DNA of 64,000 bases from Stomorhina lunata (lineage: Eukaryota > Arthropoda > Insecta > Diptera > Rhiniidae): contig OW121743.1 of assembly GCA_933228675.1 (NCBI GenBank), positions 115,948,542 through 116,012,541 of the forward strand, given 5' to 3'. The position numbers and the translations under genes were made by a program. Positions within the stretch are counted from its first letter, which is position 1. Each line of letters starts with the position of its first letter. Under the pieces are notes generated by a model. That model was not told the origin of the DNA, made no database searches, and saw only the letters and a list, made by a program, of their open reading frames with translations. Below, in pieces: positions 61,401 to 64,000 of this stretch.

Positions 61401-63150
61401 GTCCAAATGACGGAAACAGTTTTGAGAAAATGTTGGCAAAATTTGGCAAATATTTGTCTTTGTACAGGAAAAAGAACACTTTTGGCCTCAGTGGTGAAGG
61501 GTATCGTATGGTCGGGCTTGACCGACTATAGCACTTTCAAGTTGTTTTTGTCTGCTATTGAAGAATGCCACAAAACTCGAGCGAATATGGCTTTATTGCG
61601 TAATTTCTCGTCGTGCGATATCAACTTTCTACCAACATTATGCGATTTGACACCATTAGACTTTTTGTGGGGCTACGCGAAAGACCGTGTTTATGCAGAT
61701 AAACTTTTAACTCTTAAGCACTAACAAACCAACATTCGTCAAGTTATGGCTAAAATACCGCCCAATATGTGCCAAAAAGTGGTCGAAAATTACCTCAAAA
61801 GAATCAATGCTTGCAACATTTCGCGTGGTGGTCATTTAAATGATTTAGTGTTTCACACATAATGTCAACGTTCAAACTTTATAATAAACAAGTAAGAAAG
61901 TGCTATAGTCGGTCAAGCCCGACTATGCGATACCCTTTACCACTAAGGTCAAAGATGTCCTTTTATTGTATGAAGACAAATATTTGCTAAATTTTGCCAT
62001 CATACAAACATTTTCTCAAAACTTATATATTTAAACTCTTTCCGTCATTTGGACTTATATGAGAGCAAGGGTCAAATGTGGACCGATTATCTCGAAATTG
62101 GCAGATTGATTACAAAAATTATGTATGCAAAAAATAAACTCAAAATTAATATTATCCTCAGATTTACGAGCGTAAAAATGGTTTTTGTCATTTTTTTATT
62201 TTTGGTGCATATTTAATGCGCATTTAACATTATGTTTATAGATTATCCCAGTAAGAAAAAAGGTTTATTCTCAAATTGAGGATGATTTGAAAATAAATCT
62301 TTTTTCAAAGGTCAAACGTTTGATACTGATTTGATACTGATTTAAGAATAATAGCGTTCTGAACAAAAAGGGGACTTTATTCTCAAATTGAGAAATGCCT
62401 TTTTTCTCAAATCATTATCAAACCTCATTCTCAAAGGTTTTCCAAATGTGGATATCATCTACATGTGGAACATAAATAAAATGGCGTTGTATTTTCGATA
62501 TTTTTGAGTTTGTTTATTTTGTTTTTGAAAACGGTGCATCATATTTGAATTCTTTTTTTTATTGTTAGGTAAAAAAAATGTTAAGAAACAAAGAAAATTT
62601 ACTTATGCATATGAATATTATTGAATTTTTAATCTTGACATTTTTTAAGCAAGGTTTTATGGTCAAATATGGATCAATTTTAAAAAATCCGAAAGAAATA
62701 ACGAATTTCTTTGAAATGCAATGCTATTCCATTAAAATATCTTAAACATTAATTTTTTTTGACATTATTTTTTTTAATGTTTGAAAAAAAAATTGAAATA
62801 AGGTTTGATATCAAATTTATATAACACCTTTTTCAAATTATTCTCAAATCATCTTAGGGTTTGATAATGATTTGAGAATAACCTTTATTCTCAATTTGAG
62901 AAACTATCATTTTTCAAGCGTTTATTCTCAAATGAACCCTCATTTGAAAATGAATGTGAATCTCAAACATCTGTTCAGGTTTGAAAAAAGTTTGAAAAAA
63001 CGTTTGATAACATTATAGAATATTGCACTTACTTGATTTGGATTTGACAACAGCACCAGAAGTGGCACTTGGCGATTCTATTTCGGTTTCCATTTCCATA
63101 TCAGTATCGAAGCCATAGCTTCGAAAGCGTGCATCAGCATAACTTTGCAT
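16481..63150 (-). CDS. AMPdeam: AMP deaminase, long gene with alternative first exons
   Basis: Catalyses AMP + water to IMP + ammonia in the purine nucleotide cycle; a cytosolic zinc enzyme. Exons, in transcript order: a first exon (63150-63033 or 43636-43516), 39914-39737, 29731-29433, 21504-21389, 21251-21157, 21072-20947, 18416-18086, 18014-17851, 17518-17228, 17127-16722, 16654-16481. All phases fit. The form starting at 43636 has 766 aa, the form from 63150 has 765. In the 766-aa form the metal-site HIH is H317/H319 ([11 protein letters not shown]), H586 and E589 lie in RPHCGEAG, and D663/D664 in [16 protein letters not shown], the deaminase signature. The C-terminus has [11 protein letters not shown] and [13 protein letters not shown]. 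All catalytic residues are intact. The closest relatives are animal AMPD2-type enzymes. The 2.3-kb coding sequence is spread over about 47 kb because the introns hold large AT-rich arrays. A 51-nt cassette exon is likely at 36786-36736. Confidence 0.95.
18964..19960 (+). repeat. GTCGG-TCAAG dispersed repeat, interrupted copy
   Basis: Begins AACAAGTAAGAAAAGTTTTA, then GTCGGTCAAGTCGGAC and ATACCCTTCACTACTAAGGT, and ends near CAAACATCAGCACAAACCC. Between 19565 and 19817 it is interrupted by a small TIR element. It matches 53702-54528 in order and orientation. Confidence 0.85.
19565..19817. mobile_element. 253-bp MITE with AAGGTAGAAGGC termini
   Basis: Perfect 12-bp terminal inverted repeats AAGGTAGAAGGC / GCCTTCTACCTT. 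It interrupts the dispersed repeat between ACCTGT and GATTACA-like segments that are contiguous in the full copy near 54300. An ACAGCTGATTG motif lies near the right end. No clear target duplication is seen. Confidence 0.7.
20072..20855. mobile_element. CCCTG-family MITE with a second copy inserted in inverted orientation
   Basis: The outer copy is 20072-20375 plus 20765-20855, with termini CCCTGTAGTAAAACTGGG and GGCATTTACTGCAGGG, flanked by TT on both sides. The inner copy, 20376-20764 (389 bp), is complete and reversed. It is flanked by AT on both sides; the uninterrupted site AACATTGGATGG is preserved near 14368. The result is a large palindrome-like structure inside the AMP deaminase intron. 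Confidence 0.9.
21389..21532 (-). CDS. AMPdeam: AMP deaminase exon 21504-21389 with a possible internal start at 21532
   Basis: In the long forms the exon begins at 21504 after ATATAG, so SIA|DHPIHPP joins in phase with the exon ending at 29433. That acceptor lacks a pyrimidine tract. Directly upstream, an in-frame ATG at 21532 gives [16 protein letters not shown], and the same frame has a stop before it. A shorter transcript starting here would encode 576 aa with the whole catalytic domain. The short start is plausible but unproven; the exon itself is certain. Confidence 0.7.
22480..22805 (-). mobile_element. Small hammerhead-bearing repeat, best-preserved copy
   Basis: About 325 bp shared with 8963-9265, 49880-50010 and, in part, 43405-43460. 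It has a hairpin at 22509-22536 (CTGTTACATT / AATGTAACAG, loop TATTTATT), the hammerhead at 22583-22632, and a possible weak hairpin near 22737-22767 (CTGAA / TTCAG). It encodes no protein. It resembles small non-autonomous elements related to Penelope-like elements or retrozymes, where hammerheads are known; that placement is inference. It ends about 20 bp before tandem array A. Confidence 0.75.
22583..22632 (-). ncRNA. Hammerhead ribozyme with intact core
   Basis: On the minus strand, in order: stem I strand AATCCTC (22632-22626); core CTGAAGA (22625-22619), fitting CUGANGA; stem II GATGG / CCATC (22618-22614 with 22604-22600) and loop CTTAACCAA; core GAAA (22599-22596); a minimal palindromic stem III ACGCGT (22596-22591); cleavage triplet GTC (22592-22590); and the stem I partner GAGGAAT (22589-22583). 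Cleavage is expected after 22590. The short self-complementary stem III is the form described for Penelope-type hammerheads, thought to work best as dimers. It lies in the sense strand of the AMP deaminase transcript. Confidence 0.8.
22823..25165. repeat. Tandem array A, about 31-bp AT-rich unit
   Basis: Unit contains GAAAATTTTTCGTTAAAAAT and TTTTTCTATA. It is near-homogeneous at about 23505-24240 and degenerate at both ends. After about 24430 the units turn to the opposite orientation (AACGAAAAATTTTCTATAG). It lies in the AMP deaminase intron between 29433 and 21504. Confidence 0.95.
25166..26267. other. Intronic DNA between arrays A and B
   Basis: AT-rich, no exon recognised; contains the inverted-repeat element at 25438-25596. 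Confidence 0.6.
25438..25596. mobile_element. 159-bp MITE-like element with 23-bp perfect inverted repeats
   Basis: The left end begins TTAGGGTATTCACAAGGTCT and the right end is its exact reverse complement ending in CCCTAA (23 bp matched). The interior is AT-rich and non-coding. Target duplication and superfamily are not clear. Confidence 0.8.
26268..28815. repeat. Tandem array B, about 31-bp unit
   Basis: Unit contains AAATTTTTGAAAAATTTCCT, then ATAAAAATAAG. Larger blocks are duplicated inside it: the segment at about 27841-27971 recurs at about 28091-28221, and one at about 26750 recurs at about 27390. Confidence 0.95.
29433..29731 (-). CDS. AMPdeam: AMP deaminase N-terminal exon (common to three start forms)
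   Basis: Encodes [20 protein letters not shown] ... [20 protein letters not shown], then [19 protein letters not shown], ending KSIA|D. It is entered in phase 2 after TTTGCAG and leaves in phase 1 at GCAG|GTGAGT. The RSRYM...PFP stretch is the conserved pre-catalytic segment of AMPD2-type proteins. Confidence 0.92.
29732..30059. other. Intronic, nothing recognised
   Basis: AT-rich spacer upstream of the 29731 exon; no feature beyond the splice acceptor. Confidence 0.6.
30060..32345. repeat. Tandem array C, same unit family as array B
   Basis: Units AAATTTTTGAAAAATTTCCT, then ATAAAAATAAG, are more diverged at 30060-30720 and regular after that. Same orientation as B. It ends about 55 bp from the 32400 exon edge. 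Confidence 0.93.
32400..32455 (-). CDS. AMPdeam: Alternative first exon of AMP deaminase (start 32455)
   Basis: ATG at 32455 opens [18 protein letters not shown] and ends in phase 2 before GTAAGAAT at 32399. It joins the 29731 exon as DK-S-NIDRP and would give a 685-aa protein lacking the longer N-terminus. No acceptor is seen at its 5' side, so it looks like a first exon with its own promoter. Confidence 0.75.
32456..33529. other. Putative promoter region of the 32455 start; otherwise plain intron
   Basis: Unique, AT-rich, non-coding. No core motif is placed with confidence. Confidence 0.45.
33530..35595. repeat. Tandem array D, same family, with a flipped patch
   Basis: Mostly in the orientation of B and C. 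At about 33715-33870 the unit is reversed (AGGAAATTTTTCAAAATTTC), so the array contains an internal inversion. A segment near 33475-33530 (TCTATACATGCCA...GAATATGGCTAAAAC) recurs at 34087-34135, showing block duplication. Confidence 0.93.
35596..35760 (+). repeat. End fragment of the GTCGG-TCAAG dispersed repeat
   Basis: ACACAAACTTATAATACC and GGTGAAGGGTATA match the right end of the full copy at 54528. Confidence 0.65.
35761..36735. other. Unique intronic DNA, nothing recognised
   Basis: AT-rich, no repeat array or coding signal seen. Confidence 0.5.
36736..36786 (-). CDS. AMPdeam: Probable 51-nt cassette exon of AMP deaminase
   Basis: On the minus strand CTTCCCCTCTCAG (a strong acceptor) precedes 36786 and GTAAGACT (a strong donor) follows 36736. 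The 51 nt are a multiple of three and stay open when spliced in phase 2 between the exons at 39737 and 29731, adding [17 protein letters not shown]. The full form would be 783 aa. The insert is basic; its function is unknown. Confidence 0.7.
37205..38870. repeat. Tandem array E, 29-bp unit, highly uniform, reverse orientation of B-D
   Basis: Unit AGGAAATTTTTCAAAAATTT, then ACTTTTTAT. The first 20 bases are the exact reverse complement of AAATTTTTGAAAAATTTCCT in arrays B-D. Many consecutive units are identical, so the array is young or homogenised. Confidence 0.97.
38871..39736. other. Intronic DNA with a strong hairpin
   Basis: Unique intronic sequence leading to the 39737 exon edge. It contains the perfect hairpin at 39044-39085. 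Confidence 0.5.
39044..39085. repeat. Perfect 17-bp hairpin
   Basis: Arms AATCTTAAGTTTTGATC and GATCAAAACTTAAGATT are exact reverse complements around an 8-nt spacer AGAACCTA. No flanking element is recognised. Confidence 0.8.
39737..39914 (-). CDS. AMPdeam: AMP deaminase second exon
   Basis: Encodes [18 protein letters not shown], then [20 protein letters not shown], then [20 protein letters not shown]. Acceptor TTTTTTCCAG, donor GTAAGTGA. It is entered in phase 1 from either distal first exon and leaves in phase 2 (CG|T). The PIEQIEKKL...RQL segment resembles the N-terminal conserved helix of animal AMPD2. Confidence 0.92.
39915..40449. other. Intronic, nothing recognised
   Basis: AT-rich spacer between exon 39914 and array F. 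Confidence 0.5.
40450..43405. repeat. Tandem array F, 31-bp unit with higher-order blocks
   Basis: Unit TTTTTATAACGAAAAATTTT, then CTATAGAAAAA, the reverse orientation of array A (TAACGAAAAA against TTTTTCGTTA). A roughly 330-bp variant block beginning CAGTAACGAAATATTTTACT occurs at 41184, 41798 and 42536, showing higher-order repetition. Confidence 0.95.
43405..43460 (+). repeat. Short fragment of the hammerhead-bearing repeat
   Basis: AAGGATTACAATCTCTAATT and TCATTATATCT match positions 9078-9125 of the 9-kb copy. It abuts the end of array F. The ribozyme core itself is missing. Confidence 0.55.
43516..43636 (-). CDS. AMPdeam: Alternative first exon of AMP deaminase (start 43636)
   Basis: ATG at 43636 encodes [20 protein letters not shown], then [20 protein letters not shown], and leaves in phase 1 at G|GTAAGAA. 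It joins the 39914 exon to read [11 protein letters not shown]. It gives the 766-aa form. No upstream acceptor seen. Confidence 0.85.
43637..44879. other. Region upstream of the 43636 start, with a repeat fragment
   Basis: AT-rich. At about 44600-44720 a minus-strand end of the GTCGG-TCAAG repeat is visible (ACCACCATAGGAGGAAAGGG). Near 44843-44875 is a reverse copy of the GGCCCTATGCTC motif of 11797 and 12922. No further exon is seen. Confidence 0.5.
44880..47545. repeat. Tandem array G, 31-bp unit
   Basis: Unit TATCGAAAAATTTTCTATAG, then AAAAATTTTTA. The left part has TAACG in place of TATCG, like array F, so F and G intergrade. It is most regular at about 47080-47490. Confidence 0.95.
47832..48293. 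mobile_element. Tc1-like TIR element, 462 bp, TA-flanked
   Basis: Left end CACTCCCGCTCATCTGATTA, then GGTTCA. Right end TGAACCTAATCGAATGAGCA, then CGAGTG. The ends are inverted repeats of about 26 bp with few mismatches, flanked by TA on both sides. The interior carries a degraded end of the GTCGG-TCAAG repeat (GGTATCGTATGG-type segment near 48123-48150). No transposase. Confidence 0.75.
48294..49539. other. Intronic, nothing recognised
   Basis: AT-rich intron without recognised exon or array; short open frames lack similarity to known families. Confidence 0.5.
49540..52215. repeat. Tandem array H, 29-bp unit, reverse orientation of G
   Basis: Unit CTATAGAAAATTTTCGATAT, then AAAAATTTT. Near-identical units run at about 50930-51430. 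The hammerhead-repeat copy lies inside at 49880-50010. Confidence 0.95.
49880..50010 (-). mobile_element. Decayed copy of the hammerhead-bearing repeat inside array H
   Basis: Keeps the hairpin at 49894-49919 (TGTTACATT / AAGGTAACA, loop TATTTATT). On the minus strand it has CTAAAGAGATGG and GCGTCAAGG, but the GAAA segment is deleted, so no active ribozyme is expected. Confidence 0.75.
52425..53040 (-). repeat. GTCGG-TCAAG dispersed repeat, diverged copy
   Basis: Contains TTTGTGCTG...CGCATAGAAATATTAG at its right end (reverse orientation), GGAATCGGCTCACATTTGA, and GACCTTAGCGGTAAAAGGTA, ending with GGGCTTGATCGGTCAAGCC. Strongly diverged. Confidence 0.75.
53702..54528 (+). repeat. GTCGG-TCAAG dispersed repeat, most complete copy (about 827 bp)
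   Basis: Starts AACAAGTAAGAAAGCGATAT, then AGTCGGTCAAGCCGACC, ATACCCTTCACCACTAAGGT. Ends ACCTATGGTGGTGAAGGGTA. Subterminal TACCCTTCACCAC is inverted at the two ends. At 54335-54390 there is a (CCAG)n(ACGG)n stretch, then a segment CTAAATCGACTCAGAAAGTG. The tetranucleotide block and overall plan recall DINE/INE-1-type Helitron-derived repeats of flies; that placement is inference. No coding capacity. Confidence 0.8.
54529..57274. other. Long intronic stretch without recognised features
   Basis: Mostly unique AT-rich DNA. Weak fragments of the dispersed repeat are near 56205-56310 (ATGGTACCTCCAATACCAGA). Short open frames at 56401-56646 and 56960-57229 show no family resemblance. Confidence 0.5.
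57275..59460. repeat. Tandem array I, exact 30-bp unit, about 72 copies
   Basis: Unit GTACCGAAAATTTTTCTATA, then TAAAAATTTT. The period is exactly 30, so all frames without stops stay open for long distances on both strands. Triplets of a TAGCG variant recur at about 57939-58003, 58209-58273 and 58539-58603, i.e. 270 and 330 bp apart, showing segmental amplification. Confidence 0.97.
59461..60917. other. Intronic, nothing recognised
   Basis: AT-rich sequence without exons or strong repeats. Confidence 0.5.
60918..61540 (-). repeat. GTCGG-TCAAG dispersed repeat, reverse copy
   Basis: Starts TATACCCTTCACCACCATAG and ends with GTCGGGCTTGACCGACTATA. The tetranucleotide block is missing relative to the 53702 copy. 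Confidence 0.85.
61548..61862 (+). pseudogene. Transposase C-terminal relic (mariner/IS630-type)
   Basis: One frame reads [20 protein letters not shown], then KLLTLKH, a stop at 61722-61724, [20 protein letters not shown], then [20 protein letters not shown] and stop at 61860-61862. This matches the common insect transposase end CDLTPxDFFLWGYxKDxVY...RGGHLNDIVFH. Only the last third remains, with one in-frame stop. It sits between two head-to-head dispersed repeat copies. Confidence 0.88.
61887..62230 (+). repeat. GTCGG-TCAAG dispersed repeat, truncated forward copy
   Basis: AACAAGTAAGAAAGTGCTAT, then AGTCGGTCAAGCCCGACTAT. It follows the same order as 53702-54050 and then breaks off near 62220. 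Confidence 0.85.
62247..63010. repeat. Cluster of TTATTCTCAAATTGAG motifs, unclassified element
   Basis: Starts CCCAGTAAGAAAAAAGG. Palindrome CTCAAATTGAG is present at 62270-62280 and 62382-62392, with a variant at 62890-62900, plus several TTTGAGAATAA / TTCTCAAAT half-sites and GTTTGATA motifs to about 63008. No matching right terminus was found. It ends just inside the intron next to the distal first exon. Confidence 0.55.
63033..63150 (-). CDS. AMPdeam: Distal first exon of AMP deaminase (start 63150)
   Basis: ATG at 63150 encodes [20 protein letters not shown], then [19 protein letters not shown], ending in phase 1 at A|GTAAGTGC. It joins the 39914 exon as KS-R-SESPL. It gives a 765-aa protein. 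The Met/Glu-rich N-terminus differs entirely from that of the 43636 form. Confidence 0.85.
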
Positions 63151-64000
63151 TTTAAGTGATTTTCTTTTCTTTTTTTGTTATAACTTTTTGTTATAAACTA
63201 TTGCTCACACTTGTATTTAATATTTTTGAAACTATTTTTATTACAAATTTTTCTTTTTGTTTAAGTTATATTTTTTTTATTTAACAGTTGGTTAAACTTG
63301 AGTACGTACTCGTTTTACTCACTTTAATATTTGAGATATTTTTATATTTTTTATACTTTTATTTTCTGTATCTTTATGTTAAGGAAAAATTCCACTTTAA
63401 TGACTTGCTCTGCCTGTCCTGTGTCTGCCTCTGGGCCCACACTCACTCACTCATTCATTCATTCACAGACTTTTAGCATTAACTAATTTTCCGATTAAAT
63501 AGAGGAGGGATTTATGTTGCAATATGCTTACAAATGGTTGTGTGTGTGTTTGTGTGTAATTGTGTGTTTATTAGTCGGCCCTGTCGGTCTCACAGTCGTT
63601 TAGACGATGTTGGGACTAATGAACAACACCAACGAGAAAACGACACCAACTCAAGAGTGTTTCGAATAAAATAAGTATTAACTATTTCAGGAAAAACTAG
63701 CTAAGGTGCAACAATTTATATTCGTTTTGTTGACGTAAATTTTTTAAGGTATATCCGATGGCATTGTTTAAAAATCATTAATTCTCAATTGTTTAATTTT
63801 AGTGTGAAAAATTTTATGAAAATATTGTAAGTTAATAATGTCGACTTTTTGTTTGTAAAATATACATAATAACACTACATTTTCCAATCTTTCTGGTAGC
63901 ATATCGTCGTGCGGGAGTTATGTGCTCTATACGCCAAAAATGCATTTGGAGAAAATCGATCTTGAAGTTTTAACTTAATTTTTCTAAAAAAAACTATACG
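63151..64000. promoter_or_regulatory. 5' flank of the distal AMP deaminase start
   Basis: Probable 5' UTR and promoter (minus orientation). It contains a CTCA/CATT microsatellite at 63439-63465 and a TG-rich tract at 63537-63568. No core motif is placed with confidence and no other gene is recognised to the window end. Confidence 0.4.

Noticed and set aside
61407..61724. 105-codon open frame starting at 61407
   Set aside because: Its first half is dispersed repeat; only the part after about 61548 is transposase-derived.

Overview
This is a eukaryotic nuclear window, most likely from a higher fly (Diptera, Brachycera, perhaps a calyptrate). The two genes have intron-split reading frames with standard GT-AG junctions. 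Their proteins look insect-like, the DNA is very AT-rich, and relics of insect mobile elements (mariner-type, non-LTR, MITEs) are common. The species call is inference.

Layout: positions 1-272 hold a short upstream region with a CAGCTGATTA promoter-type motif and a possible exon of a divergent gene. Positions 273-9972 (+) encode a nine-exon TMEM94-like multipass protein of 1525 aa, an inactive-looking relative of P-type ATPases. Positions 10,000-16,400 are intergenic and made mostly of decayed mobile elements. Positions 16481-63150 (-) are one very long gene for AMP deaminase (AMPdeam/AMPD2 type). It is convergent with the first gene. Eleven constitutive or alternative coding exons plus a probable 51-nt cassette exon give a 766-aa protein, and there are four possible ATG-bearing first exons (63150, 43636, 32455, 21532).

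The AMP deaminase introns are swollen by nine separate tandem arrays (about 21 kb in total) of AT-rich, quasi-palindromic units of 29-31 bp. The arrays fall into three sequence groups, and each group has members in opposite orientations, so the unspliced transcript could fold into very long double-stranded RNA. Beside or inside three arrays lie copies of a small repeat whose minus strand carries a hammerhead ribozyme core. The copy at 22583-22632 has all core residues intact. A nearby hairpin in the same repeat keeps its loop while its stem covaries between copies.

Other elements: a MITE-like family with CCCTG...CAGGG termini and 2-bp target duplications, including a copy inserted in inverted orientation into another copy; a second family nested inside it; a Tc1-like TIR element; a dispersed repeat with a GTCGG-TCAAG-CCGAC hairpin in at least eight places; three mariner/IS630-type transposase relics; and two non-LTR retrotransposon relics.

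The two genes have no evident functional link beyond general cell metabolism: ER membrane transport/Mg handling for TMEM94, purine nucleotide balance for AMP deaminase.
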